From SHZI01 sp963698405 (GTDB lineage Bacteria > Pseudomonadota > Gammaproteobacteria > Steroidobacterales > GCA-2729495), in contig CAVOQT010000017.1 of NCBI GenBank assembly GCA_963698405.1, forward strand, positions 508,387-572,386: 64,000 bases of DNA, given 5' to 3'. The position numbers were made by a program, and so were the translations under genes. Positions 1-12,509 of the stretch are shown here, in pieces. Positions within the stretch are counted from its first letter, which is position 1, and each line of letters begins with the position of its first letter. Under the pieces are notes generated by a model, which saw nothing but the letters and a program-made list of their open reading frames with translations, searched no databases and was not told the DNA's origin.

Positions 1-1893
1 GGCTGCCGGCCAGACCGGCCTGTCGATCGCCTTCGACCTGCCCACCCATCGCGGCTACGACTCCGACCACCCGCGCGTGGTGGGCGATGTCGGCAAGGCC
101 GGCGTGGCCATCGACTCCGTCGAAGACATGAAGATCCTGTTCGACGGTATCCCGCTGGACCGCATGTCGGTATCGATGACGATGAACGGCGCCGTGCTGC
201 CGGTGATGGCGATGTACATCGTCGCCGCCGAAGAACAGGGCGTCGCGCAGGCCAAACTCAACGGCACCCTGCAGAACGACATCCTCAAGGAGTTCATGGT
301 CCGGAACACCTATATCTATCCGCCGGAACCCTCGATGCGCATCGTCGCCGACATCATCGCCTACACCTCGCAACACATGCCGAAGTACAACTCGGTGTCG
401 ATCTCCGGTTACCACATGCAGGAAGCCGGGGCGACAGCCGTGCAGGAACTCGGCTACACGCTGGCCGACGGCATCGAGTATGTGCGTGCCGCGCTGGCCA
501 GCGGTCTGAAGGTGGACGACTTCGCACCGCGCCTCTCGTTCTTCTTCGGCATCGGCATGAACTTCTTCATGGAGGCCGCCAAGCTCCGCGCCGCGCGCCT
601 GCTGTGGGCCGAGTACATGCAGAAACTGTTCGCGCCGCAGAACGACCAGTCGCTGATGCTGCGCACCCACTGCCAGACCTCCGGCGTGAGCCTCACCAGC
701 AGCGACCCCTACAACAACGTGATCCGCACCACCGTCGAGGCACTGGCTGCGGCGCTGGGCGGCACGCAGTCGCTGCACACCAACTCCTTCGACGAGGCGC
801 TGGCACTGCCCACACCGTTCTCGGCTCACATCGCCCGCAACACCCAGCTCGTGCTGCAGGAAGAAACCGGAATCACCCGCGTCGTGGATCCGCTGGCCGG
901 CTCGTACTACGTCGAGAGCCTGACCGCATCGCTGGCCGATGAGGCCCGCAAGCTGATCGACGAAGTCGAGGCGCTGGGCGGCATGACCAAGGCCGTTGAG
1001 TCCGGCATGCCGAAACTGCGCATCGAGCAGTCGGCAGCACTCCGCCAGGCGCGCATCGACCGTGGCGAAGAAGTCATCGTCGGCGTGAACAAGTACCAGC
1101 GCGACGACGAACCGGAAATCGACGTGCTCAGCATCGACAACAGCGCCGTCCGCGAGTCCCAGCTGCAGCGACTGCAGGCGCTGCGCAAGTCACGCGATAC
1201 AGCCGCCTGCACCGCCGCCCTCGCCGCGCTGACGGAGGCCGCGCAAGACAGGGCACCGGCAATCTGCTGGAACTCGCGGTCATCGCAGCACGGGCACGCG
1301 CCACGGTCGGCGAAATTTCCGATGCACTGGAGCAGGTCTACGGGAGGCATCGCGCCATCATTCACTCAATCAGCGGCGTCTACGGTTCAGCCTATGCCGG
1401 CGACGAGGAATTTGCCGGCATCCAGCACGATGTAGCCGCCTTCGCACAGGAGGAAGGCCGGCGCCCGCGCCTGCTGGTCGTCAAGCTGGGGCAGGACGGA
1501 CACGACCGCGGCGCCAAGGTAATCGCCACGGCATTTGCCGATATCGGCTTTGACGTGGATATCGGACCGCTGTTCCAGACACCGGACGAGGCCGCCCGCC
1601 ATGCCGTCGAGAACGACGTGCATGTAGTCGGCATTTCCTCACAGGCTGCCGGCCACAAGACGCTCGTCCCGCAACTGATCGCGGCACTGCGCGCCCAGGG
1701 CGCCAGCGACGTGCTGGTCGTCTGCGGCGGCGTGATTCCGCCGCAGGATCACGCCATGCTCAAGGCTGCAGGCGTGGCCGCGATCTACGGCCCCGGCACC
1801 AATATTCCGCAGGCCGCCGGTGAAGTTCTGGAGCTCATTCGCAGCCGGCGCCAGGTCCGCGCAGGCTGCCCAGTCATAAATTCCGCACGGTAA
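1..1893 (+). CDS. mut: Methylmalonyl-CoA mutase (5' end outside window; one frameshift)
   Basis: Adenosylcobalamin-dependent isomerisation of (R)-methylmalonyl-CoA to succinyl-CoA, the last step of propionyl-CoA oxidation. The reading frame is open from the left edge (codons start at base 2). It shows mutase barrel motifs: FDLPTHRGYDSD, VRNTYIYPPEPSM, SGYHMQEAGA, THCQTSG and GGTQSLHTN. VRNT carries the arginine that in methylmalonyl-CoA mutases contacts the substrate carboxylate. The C-terminal B12 domain has the DxHxxG signature as DGHDRG (about 1495-1515). The frame changes around 1240-1252 by one missing base; downstream the protein reads through in another frame to 1893. A small oddity is Val where most relatives have Trp in TSGWSLT. 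It is first in a same-strand run with pccB, pccA, meaB and mce, which fixes the substrate better than the fold alone. An isobutyryl-type mutase is less likely given VRNT. Confidence 0.93.
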
Positions 1894-1913
1894 CTCCGCA
1901 CAAGGGTGCATGC

Positions 1914-3447
<1,534 letters not shown>

Positions 3448-3474
3448 CCAATCCATTACGGTTTCCAGGTAATC

Positions 3475-5461
<1,987 letters not shown>

Positions 5462-5472
5462 GACTGGCGGCG

Positions 5473-6494
5473 ATGCCGGCTCCGACTTCAGCTGTCGACT
5501 CGGCCCGCAACCCGGAACAGCTCGCAGCAGCGCTGCGCGCCGGGCGACCGTCGCGCACTGGGCCGGGCGATCACGCTGGTTGAATCGACCCGCGCCGATG
5601 ACCGGGAACCGGCCAACCGGCTGCTCGAGATCCTGACGCCACTGGCGGGCAAGTCGATCCGTATCGGCATCTCCGGCGTACCGGGTGTCGGCAAGTCCAC
5701 CTTCATCGAGAGCTTCGGCAATCACCTCATCGACCGGGGTCACAAGGTCGCCGTACTGGCCGTCGATCCCTCCTCGGCCCTGTCGGGCGGTTCGATACTC
5801 GGCGACAAGACGCGCATGGAAACCCTGTCGCGGCGCATGGAGGCTTTCATTCGCCCTTCACCAGCCGGCAGCACGCTCGGCGGCGTCACGCGCCACACGC
5901 GGGAAACCATGCTGCTGGTCGAGGCCGCCGGCTTCGATGTGGTGATCATCGAAACGGTCGGTGTCGGGCAGTCCGAAACCGCCGTTGCCGACATGACCGA
6001 TCTGTTTCTGCTGCTGCTGCTGCCCGGCGGCGGCGACGAACTGCAGGGCATCAAGCGCGGCATCGTCGAACTCGCTGATCTGATCGTGGTCAACAAGGCT
6101 GATGGTGAACTGGCGGCCACCGCGCAACGTTCTGCTGGCTGATTACCGCAATGCGCTCCGGTTCCTGCGCCCGCGTTCAGCACGCTGGGAGGTGCCGGTC
6201 GAAACCTGTTCGGCACTCGAAGGCCAGGGTATAGACCGTATCTGGACGCTGATCGAGAAGTACCGCGACACGATGACTGCCAGCGGTGATCTTGCGGCCG
6301 CACGGGCCAGCCAGGCACGACGCTGGCTGTGGAGCGAAACAGCAGAGAGCCTGCTCGCCCTGCTCCGCGAGGATCCGGCAGCGGCTGCCCGCATGCAGGC
6401 ACTTGAGCAGGCAGTCGCTGCGGGAAAACTGTCGCCGCGGGTCGCGGCACAGGAACTGGTACAGAACTTCTGGAAGGATGGCCGGCTGAAATGA
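5473..6494 (+). CDS. meaB: Mutase-associated G3E GTPase MeaB/ArgK (two frameshifts)
   Basis: P-loop GTPase chaperone that loads and protects the adenosylcobalamin cofactor of methylmalonyl-CoA mutase. The Walker A motif is GVPGVGKST, followed by AVDPSSALSGGSILGDKTRM and the switch-like ETVGVGQSETAVADM; the base-recognition motif is VVNKADG. Two single-base insertions are visible, one near 5549 (GGGCGACC in place of GGCGACC) and one near 6132 (CGTTCTGCTGGC in place of CGTTCGCTGGC). Removing both gives a continuous protein of about 340 residues, the family length. The ATG at 5473 lies 11 bases after pccA and gives the conserved N-terminal helix. The stop codon overlaps the start of mce as ATGA. 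Linkage to the mutase separates it from arginine-transport annotations of the same family. Confidence 0.9.
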
Positions 6495-6896
6495 TCGGAC
6501 GACTCAATCATGTGGCAATCGTGGTCGCCGATCTTGCGGCTGCCACCGCCACCTACCGCGATGTGCTCGGCGCGCAGGTCTCGGCAGCCGCGGGATCTGC
6601 CTGAACATGGCGTGACCACCGTGTTCGTCGAACTGCCGAATACCAAGATCGAACTGCTGGCTCCGCTCGGTGAAAACTCGCCGATCGCCCGCTTCCTGCA
6701 GGCCAATCCAGGCGGCGGCATGCACCATGTCTGTTACGAGGTAGACGACATCCTGGCGGCCCGCGACCGGCTGAAAGCCGCTGGCGCCCGCGTGCTCGGT
6801 GATGGCGAACCGAAGACCGGCGCGCACGGCAAACCGGTGCTGTTTCTCCATCCGAAGGATTTTTGCGGTACGCTGGTCGAACTAGAACAAGCCTGA
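6491..6896 (+). CDS. mce: Methylmalonyl-CoA epimerase (one frameshift)
   Basis: Epimerises (S)- to (R)-methylmalonyl-CoA, linking the carboxylase and the mutase. It is a small vicinal-oxygen-chelate protein of about 134 residues. Its start MIGRLNHVAIVVADL contains the first metal-binding His, GGGMHHVCYEVDD the second pair, and GTLVELEQA near the end the metal-binding Glu. The frame shifts by one inserted base in the run CCGCGGG near 6592; after correction the sequence reads QVSAARDLPEHGV without loss. The ATG overlaps the meaB stop (ATGA), so it is translationally coupled. Other VOC proteins (glyoxalase-like) look similar, but the position in this operon makes the assignment firm. Confidence 0.9.
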
Positions 6897-6913
6897 GCAA
6901 CAGGCAGAGTCCC

Positions 6914-7711
6914 ATGACACTGAGCATCCCCAGTCATCGCGAGCTGCGCAAGATCGTCGTCCTGAACCCCAAGGGCGGTTCGGGCAAGACCACGCTGGCG
7001 ATCAATCTGGCCGGCTACCTGGCATCCATCGGGCGCCCCACAGCACTGATGGACTTCGATCCGCAGGGCTCCAGCATCCGCTGGCTCAAGAAACGCCCGA
7101 AAGACCAGCCGGCGATTTATGGCATCGCCGCCTACGAAACGCGCATGAACATGACGCGCAGTTTTCAGCTGCGGGTACCCAATGAGATCCGTTATCTGGT
7201 GATCGATACACCGGCCGCCATGACCACGGCGCAGCTCACCGAGTTCACTCCCGGCGCCCACGCCATCCTGGTGCCGGTGCTGCCCTCTTCGATCGACATC
7301 CATGCAGCCTCGCGTCTGATCGCCGACCTGCTGCTGGTCGCCAAGGTCAGCCGGCGCATGGGGCGGCTCGGCGTGGTCGCAAACCGCGTGCGGGAAAATA
7401 CGCTCGGCTTCAAGAAGCTGATGTCCTTTCTCGACCGGCTGCAGATTCCGATCATCGGCGCCCTGCGCGACAGCCAGAACTACGTGCATGCGGCCGACGA
7501 AGGCATCAGCATTCACGAGATGCACAGCTCGCGCAGCAAGAAGGATCTGCTCAGCTGGCTGTCGCTCACCAGCTGGCTGGAACAGCGACTCAATACACCG
7601 CTCACGGAGCGGGACATACTCAATCTTGGTGATGCGCCTGACCCGGGTCTGTCATCTGCCGAGATCATCGATCTGCGCACCTATCAGGGGCTGCGCGACG
7701 GCATGCCCTGA
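6914..7711 (+). CDS. ParA/MinD-type deviant Walker ATPase, orphan
   Basis: Intact 265-residue protein with the deviant Walker A motif NPKGGSGKTT, the ParA-type FDPQGSSIRWL segment and LVIDTPAAMTT as Walker B. These ATPases dimerise on ATP binding and position DNA, chemoreceptor arrays, carboxysomes or other cargo. No parB, parS or cargo gene is adjacent, so the cargo is unknown. It begins 17 bases after mce and lacks its own obvious promoter, so it may be the last gene of the propionyl-CoA transcript, although a functional link is not evident. The ATG at 6914 is preferred over an upstream in-frame ATG inside mce because it leads directly into the conserved N-terminus. The C-terminal 40 residues (after LEQRLNTPL) are not a recognised domain. 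Confidence 0.85.
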   Translation: MTLSIPSHRELRKIVVLNPKGGSGKTTLAINLAGYLASIGRPTALMDFDPQGSSIRWLKKRPKDQPAIYGIAAYETRMNMTRSFQLRVPNEIRYLVIDTPAAMTTAQLTEFTPGAHAILVPVLPSSIDIHAASRLIADLLLVAKVSRRMGRLGVVANRVRENTLGFKKLMSFLDRLQIPIIGALRDSQNYVHAADEGISIHEMHSSRSKKDLLSWLSLTSWLEQRLNTPLTERDILNLGDAPDPGLSSAEIIDLRTYQGLRDGMP

Positions 7712-7886
7712 AGCCTGCGCAGCGTCTAGCCTTGTTGCCGTGCGTCGATGAAGGGCGGCGCAGGCGGCTACTGTCCGGCCTGACCCCAAGGGCGTATGCT
7801 CTGGATCACCTGATACAAGGCCCGCCAAGACGGGCCACATTCGACCGCATCGCCCGGAGTTGCAATAGCCCGGTAAAGGAGAGGTC
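7712..7886. other. Intergenic region with a small hairpin and a strong ribosome binding site
   Basis: Non-coding stretch between the ParA-like gene and the VPxxP-CTERM gene. It contains a perfect 6-bp stem, GGCCCG at 7819-7824 and CGGGCC at 7831-7836 with a CCAAGA loop. There is no following U-tract, so I do not call it a terminator. GGTAAAGGAGAGGTC just before the ATG at 7887 is a clear Shine-Dalgarno sequence and fixes that start. Confidence 0.45.
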
Positions 7887-8768
7887 ATGAGAACCGGAAG
7901 TATTCCCCCCGTTTCCCGTTCAGGAATGGCGCTTGTACTTGGTGCACTGTTGTTCAGTCAGTACGCCCAGGCCGCTGCCGTATATGTGCAGCACCCACCC
8001 TCCAACGCAATCACTGGCCCAGCACTGGTATCGACTGCCGGCCTCACTTACGCGGCAGAAGCAGACTTGCAGCAGGGCACCTTCAGAGCCACATCTACTG
8101 CGACTGCTGCGGCCAGCAGTATCTACTCATTCACCTATGCAGGAATCAGCGACCTCGCGCTGACCAACCTCAATGCCAGTCCGGTACCGATTGCCGCGGG
8201 AAATTTCGTGCTTCAGTTCGAAGGGACCTTTGCTTTCAGTCCCGGGGCAGCTGGCACGAGCGAAGCGGGCGGCCAGGGCCTGATCGTATTTTCAGCTGCG
8301 CGGAATTGCCTGCATAGCGACCCGGCCTGCATACCCGCCGTGGCCGGCATCGGGCTCAACCCTGGCGCGACCTACTTCAACGGCGCGCAGACCGGGCTGT
8401 CCGATGGCGTGCTGGATCTGACCGAAACAAACGGTGCGACGGTAAATATCCTGCAGGCAAATGTCAGTGGCCTGCGGGCGGACCTGTTGATGCCGGTTGC
8501 GCTGCTTGCGCCTGGTGACTTCCTGGACATCAGGCTTGATATCCTCGCCCTCGCCACTGCCAGCAACTTTGCATCTGCCACTACAGACTTTTGGAACACC
8601 GCCCGCCTGTCCCTCGTCCTGCCTGCCGGGCTGACCCTGAGCAGCAATGCAGCTACTCCGCTGAACTGGGTCAGCACCGTGCCGGCTCCTGCTGCCGTAT
8701 GGCTGCTCGGTACCGGACTGCTGGGGATACTGGGCCTGAAGTGGCAGAGACGCCCGTCTGCCTGCTGA
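7887..8768 (+). CDS. Secreted protein with VPxxP/PEP-CTERM-type sorting signal
   Basis: A 293-residue exported protein. A signal peptide (GMALVLGALLFSQYAQAAA, cleavage after QA-A) is followed by a Ser/Thr/Ala-rich beta-type domain with no recognised enzyme motif and one CLHSDPAC cysteine pair. The C-terminus carries the tripartite sorting signal VPAPAAVWLLGTGLLGILGL, then basic KWQRR. This is the pattern of VPLPA-CTERM/PEP-CTERM proteins, which exosortase-type transpeptidases process in exopolysaccharide-producing Gram-negatives. No exosortase gene is in the window; a WecG-type glycosyltransferase at the far right end fits an envelope-polysaccharide lifestyle. It has its own strong Shine-Dalgarno. 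Function beyond surface display is unknown. Confidence 0.8.
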   Translation: MRTGSIPPVSRSGMALVLGALLFSQYAQAAAVYVQHPPSNAITGPALVSTAGLTYAAEADLQQGTFRATSTATAAASSIYSFTYAGISDLALTNLNASPVPIAAGNFVLQFEGTFAFSPGAAGTSEAGGQGLIVFSAARNCLHSDPACIPAVAGIGLNPGATYFNGAQTGLSDGVLDLTETNGATVNILQANVSGLRADLLMPVALLAPGDFLDIRLDILALATASNFASATTDFWNTARLSLVLPAGLTLSSNAATPLNWVSTVPAPAAVWLLGTGLLGILGLKWQRRPSAC

Positions 8769-8792
8769 TACCGGTACCGATCGGCGGACTGG

Positions 8793-9437
8793 TCAGCGCT
8801 GCGCTGCCGCCCGCGCGCGGATCACGCCAATGATGCCCGGCAGGATCGATACGAACACGATAGCGAGCACCACTGCCGAGAAGTTGTTCTTCACGAAGGG
8901 CACGTTGGCGAAGAAGTAGCCGGCGGGCACCAGCAGCAGTACCCAGAGCAGGCTGCCGGCCACGTTGTAGAACTGGTAGCGCAGATGATCCATCTGACCG
9001 ATACCTGCAGCGAATGGCGCCACCGTACGCACGATTGGCACAAAGCGGGCAATGACGATGGTCTTGCCACCGTAGCGCTCGAAGTAGGCGTGTGTCTTGT
9101 CCAGATGTGACTGGCGAATGAGCCGCGGGAAACGCAGCTTGATCTCATGCCCGGCCAGACGGCCCACCCAGTAATTGACGGTGTTGCCGAGTATCGCTGC
9201 AACGATCAGCAGGATCGACAGCAGGCTGAAATCCAGACGCCCGGAAGCGGTCAGCGCACCGGCGGCAAACAGCAGGGAATCGCCCGGCAGGAACGGCAGC
9301 ACGACCAGCCCGGTCTCGCAGAATATGATCAGGAACAGGATCGCGTACACCCAGATGCCGTAGTCAACGACCAGCGCATCCAGATGCACATCGAGGTGCA
9401 GGACGATATCGATGAACTGTGCGATCAGATCGGGCAT
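8793..9437 (-). CDS. DedA/SNARE-associated family membrane protein
   Basis: Intact 214-residue inner-membrane protein. The DedA signature is present: FCETGLVVLPFLPGDSLLF near the N-terminus, the GNTVNYWVGRLAG segment, FERYGGKTIVIARFVPIVRT with the conserved arginines, and AGYFFANVPFVKNNF near the end. Four to five hydrophobic stretches are visible. DedA proteins act in undecaprenyl-phosphate and phospholipid flipping, envelope homeostasis and pH or drug tolerance. The ATG at 9437 lies 10 bases downstream of the FabD-like stop, indicating co-transcription. The longer upstream reading frame overlaps that gene and is not used. Confidence 0.9.
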   Translation of the reverse strand: MPDLIAQFIDIVLHLDVHLDALVVDYGIWVYAILFLIIFCETGLVVLPFLPGDSLLFAAGALTASGRLDFSLLSILLIVAAILGNTVNYWVGRLAGHEIKLRFPRLIRQSHLDKTHAYFERYGGKTIVIARFVPIVRTVAPFAAGIGQMDHLRYQFYNVAGSLLWVLLLVPAGYFFANVPFVKNNFSAVVLAIVFVSILPGIIGVIRARAAAQR

Positions 9438-9447
9438 TACGGCACGA

Positions 9448-10425
9448 TCAGCCGGCAAATGCCGCAGCTGCAGCCCGCAAGGTGTCGCTGTTGATCGCCG
9501 CAACGTGGTGGGTCTCGAGACCTGCGGTCTTGAGCGTCTTGCGGATGATGCTTTCCAGATTGGGACGCTTCGTCTCCGGACCCTCACCGCTGCCAAGTCC
9601 GCCGCCAAACTCCACAAAGCTCGTCACCTGCGCTGCAATGGCCGTGTTCAGGCAGCCCACCCAGTTGACGGGATTGAAAAGCTGGAAGAACAGCCGCGTG
9701 CGGATGGTATCCGGCTCGGCCTCGTGCACGCCGCCCGTATAGTTGGACAGCACACCGAGTGAAGGTGCCGCAAACGGTGTTGCATCCAGGTCAGCACGGA
9801 ACAGGCGTGCTGCGGTAACCATGAAGTAGGTATGGAATGCGCCCTCGGTAGCCAGCCGTATGGCGCGCTTGCGTGGCATACGCGCGGTCAGATCAGCAGC
9901 CAGCGCATCCAGATCGGCATCCCTGCCACCGACCACGGTCTGGTCCGGCAGATTGCAGCTTGCGACCTGGCAGTAATGCCGGTCAGCCAGCGGTCGCGCG
10001 GTTTCCACATCCAGCGTGAGCGCCAGCATGCCGCCTTCGCCGTGTTCACCCATCAGTTCGCCACGCCGGCGCACGAGCTTCAGCGCGTCTTCAAACTCCA
10101 GCACTCCGGCAGCTACCAGTGCACTGTACTCGCCAAGGCTGTGACCGGCTGCAAGCACTGGCTTTACACGCCCGCCGGTCAGCTCGGTGAATACCCTCAG
10201 ACAGGCGATCTCATGGGTCAGCAGCGCGGGCTGCGTATTGCGCGTGAGTCCGATTTCATCAGCCGGATCTTCAAAAGACAGCTTGCAGAGGTCGAAACCG
10301 AGCACCGTGCTGGCCTGATCGTAAACCTGCCGGGCCGTGGCGAAATCGCGATAGAGATCACTGCCCATGCCCCGATACTGGGAGCCCTGACCCGGAAACA
10401 CGAACATCACCTGCTGGTCGCTCAT
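9448..10425 (-). CDS. Malonyl-CoA:ACP transacylase-like acyltransferase (FabD family)
   Basis: Intact 325-residue acyltransferase-fold protein. The N-terminus MFVFPGQGSQYRGMG is typical of FabD and polyketide AT domains. The nucleophile elbow is GHSLGEYSAL, and the catalytic His lies in EGAFHTYFM. FabD transfers malonyl groups from CoA to acyl-carrier protein. This copy is not next to fabH, fabG, acpP or fabF, but is paired with a dedA gene. It may therefore be a second, specialised transacylase rather than the housekeeping fabD, perhaps serving a special lipid or polyketide product; the sequence alone cannot tell. The ATG at 10425 (MSDQQVMF) is chosen because upstream residues are not family-like. 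Confidence 0.83.
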   Translation of the reverse strand: MSDQQVMFVFPGQGSQYRGMGSDLYRDFATARQVYDQASTVLGFDLCKLSFEDPADEIGLTRNTQPALLTHEIACLRVFTELTGGRVKPVLAAGHSLGEYSALVAAGVLEFEDALKLVRRRGELMGEHGEGGMLALTLDVETARPLADRHYCQVASCNLPDQTVVGGRDADLDALAADLTARMPRKRAIRLATEGAFHTYFMVTAARLFRADLDATPFAAPSLGVLSNYTGGVHEAEPDTIRTRLFFQLFNPVNWVGCLNTAIAAQVTSFVEFGGGLGSGEGPETKRPNLESIIRKTLKTAGLETHHVAAINSDTLRAAAAAFAG

Positions 10426-10574
10426 ACACCCTGCCTGATCGAAAACCCGAACGAGGGCAGAGGATACGGACGCAGCCCGCCAGCGACAACCCGCCCGAGG
10501 GCCCACGCTACCGCACTGACTCATCGGGAAGTACGTCACTACCGGACAGCAGTCTTTTTTATACCCTAGTCGAC

Positions 10575-11459
10575 ATGAAAGCAGCCCAGAAGCAGGTCGC
10601 GGCAACCGATCTTGCATGTGACATCTTTATTGGCCGCCAGCCTATTCTCGACCGCGAGCGGAAGCTGTACGCCTATGAGCTGCTGTTTCGCCATAACCAC
10701 CAGAACGGTGCTGAGGTCAGCGACGACCTCGCTGCTACGGCGACGGTGCTGAGCCACGTCATCAATGAGCTGGGACTGGAGGCGTCGCTGGGACCCTACA
10801 TCGGTTTCGTCAATTTCGACGCACGCATGCTGATGAGCGAAGCCATCGAAATGCTGCCACACCGGAAGTTTGTGCTTGAGGTGCTGGAAACCGTAGAGAT
10901 CACTGAGGAGATCGTGGAACGCTGCCACAAGCTGAAGGAGCTGGGCTTCACTCTCGCCATGGACGACTCACCAACCCGCGAGCGGCTGAGCCGCGTTCCC
11001 AACGGGTAGGAGCGCGCTTCAGCCGCGATTGTTGGGAGCCAAGCATCGCGGCTGAAGCCGCTCCTCCGGGCGCGGAATCCCCCGCTCATGCAGCTTGCCG
11101 CAACGCGCGGCCGTTTCATGGAACTGCTTGCCACCGAGCTGATGGGCGAGGGTTGCGACCTGGCCGACCACGCTTTCATGACGGGAATCATGTCACTGAT
11201 ACCGGCACTGCTGCAGAGCCCGATGGAAGACATCCTCAGCTCACTACCGCTTCTGCCGGAAGTACGCGAAGCACTGGAATCGCGCGACGGCACCTTGGGC
11301 AAACTGCTGTCTCTGGCAGAAAGCATCGAGGCAAACGATCAATCAGCCTGCTTTTCCCTGACCGCAGACCTGCCCGGCATGGATAGTGATGCCGTAAACC
11401 TCGCGCAGACCAGTGCGCTGGCATGGGTTGCAAGCATCGACCGGACATCAGCCAACTGA
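10575..11459 (+). pseudogene. EAL-HDOD signalling protein interrupted by a REP-like repeat pair
   Basis: The 5' part (10575-11005) encodes an EAL-like N-terminus: DIFIGRQPILDRERKLYAYELLFR, then FVNFDARMLMSE, FVLEVLETVEITEEIV and LGFTLAMDD. The 3' part (about 11076-11459) encodes the end of an HDOD domain (PLMQLAATRGRFMELLA, DHAFMTGIMSLIPALL). Proteins of this YuxH-like family are usually about 400 residues; here only about 145 and 125 remain. The missing middle, roughly 130-140 residues, is replaced by an inverted pair of the window's repeat element. The TAG in the first repeat arm (11007-11009) closes the 5' part right after residue 144. Both fragments are in the same frame, but the stop prevents a single product. 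A truncated EAL-only protein could still be made. No clear Shine-Dalgarno precedes the ATG; a TATACC box lies only about 10 bases upstream. Confidence 0.82.
11006..11067. repeat. REP-like inverted repeat pair inside the EAL-HDOD gene
   Basis: Two arms of the window's palindromic element face each other: GTAGGAGCGCGCTTCAGCCG.. at 11006-11029 and ATCGCGGCTGAAGCCGCTCC.. at 11045-11067, separated by 15 bases. Each arm is itself a near-palindrome (GCGGCTGAAGCCGC), and the pair forms a longer hairpin. It is the same family as clusters near 51.1, 57.5, 59.9 and 61.5 kb. Unlike those, it lies inside a gene. Confidence 0.9.
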
Positions 11460-11516
11460 TGTATCGCCGGAGTCAGAGGGCTCGGCACGCCGGCAAAATC
11501 CCACTGAAGCATACGC

Positions 11517-12495
11517 TCAGGCTTTGCGTGGGCCGAAGCCGGCGACCGGCGGTGCAGTGATCTGCTCCGCTTCACTGATCGCCGCCGCCGGCAGCTTCGT
11601 GAGGCCCGCTGCGACGTTCTGCTCAAGCTGCCCGATACTCGTCACGCCGGCAATCACGCTGGCAACCACCGGCTTGCTGACCAGCCAGGCCATGGCGAGT
11701 TCCAGCAGCTTGATCTCGTGCTTCGCACATACCGCGTTGAATTTTTCCACGATATTGAGGTTGGCTTCACTGGAAAACGCACTGCTGCCGAACGCGCCCC
11801 ACTTCGCCAGCCGGCTGCCCTCGGGCGGCGGTGCGCCCTTGCGGTACTTGCCGGTCAGCAGGCCGCTCTCCAGCGGAAAATACGGCAGGATGCTGAGACC
11901 ATAGGCGCTGGCCGCCGGCACGAGTTCCCGCTCTATGTCCCGGGTGATCAGGCTCCAGCGGTTCTGTGCCGAAACGAAGGCATTCAGGTTGTGCGCCTTC
12001 GCAGTCCAGTCTGCTTCCACGAGTTGCCAGCCAGCGTAGTTTGAATGGCCGATGTAGCGAACCTTCCCCTGCCGGACCAGATCATCCAGCGCCCGCAGCG
12101 TCTCCTCGACCGGCGTCTTCGCATCCGGGAAGTGCATCTGGTAGAGATCGATGTAATCGGTGCCGAGCCGCTGCAGGCTGGCTTCCACCGCCGCGCAGAT
12201 GTACCGGCGCGATCCGCCCTGCATGTCGCGCCGGGACGATGACATCGGTCCCGGCAAACTTCGTGGCGATCACGACTTCCTGGCGCCGCTTGCCGAGCGC
12301 CCGTCCGAGCCAGACTTCCGACTTGCCACGCTCGCCGTAGATGTCCGCGGTATCGAAAAAGTTGATGCCCAGCTCCATCGCCCTGTGCACGATGGTTGCT
12401 GCTGCTTCTTCCTCTATCGACATGCCAAAGGGCATGCAGCCCAGACCCACGACGGAGACCTGCAGGCCGGAGCGGCCCAGATTGCGGTATTCCAT
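11517..12495 (-). CDS. Aldo/keto reductase (one frameshift)
   Basis: NADPH-dependent carbonyl reductase of the AKR superfamily, about 325 residues. The N-terminus MEYRNLGRSGLQVSVVGLGC is canonical. The catalytic Asp and Tyr lie in FFDTADIYGERGKSE, the Lys in VVIATKFAG, and the His in YIGHSNYAG. The C-terminal half (ILPYFPLESGLLTGKYR, VIAGVTSIGQLEQNV) is the usual cofactor-binding region. One inserted base near 12235 shifts the frame between TDVIVPAR and MQGGSRRYICAAVEASL; both sides are otherwise conserved. It ends 15 bases downstream of the thiamine-diphosphate enzyme on the same strand, so the two may be co-transcribed; reduction or oxidation of an aldehyde made by that enzyme is a reasonable but unproven role. 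Confidence 0.88.
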
Positions 12496-12509
12496 ATGCG
12501 TTTTCCTGT

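Noticed and set aside
7819..7836. Rho-independent terminator after the ParA-like gene
   Set aside because: The hairpin has a short 6-bp stem and no U-rich tail.
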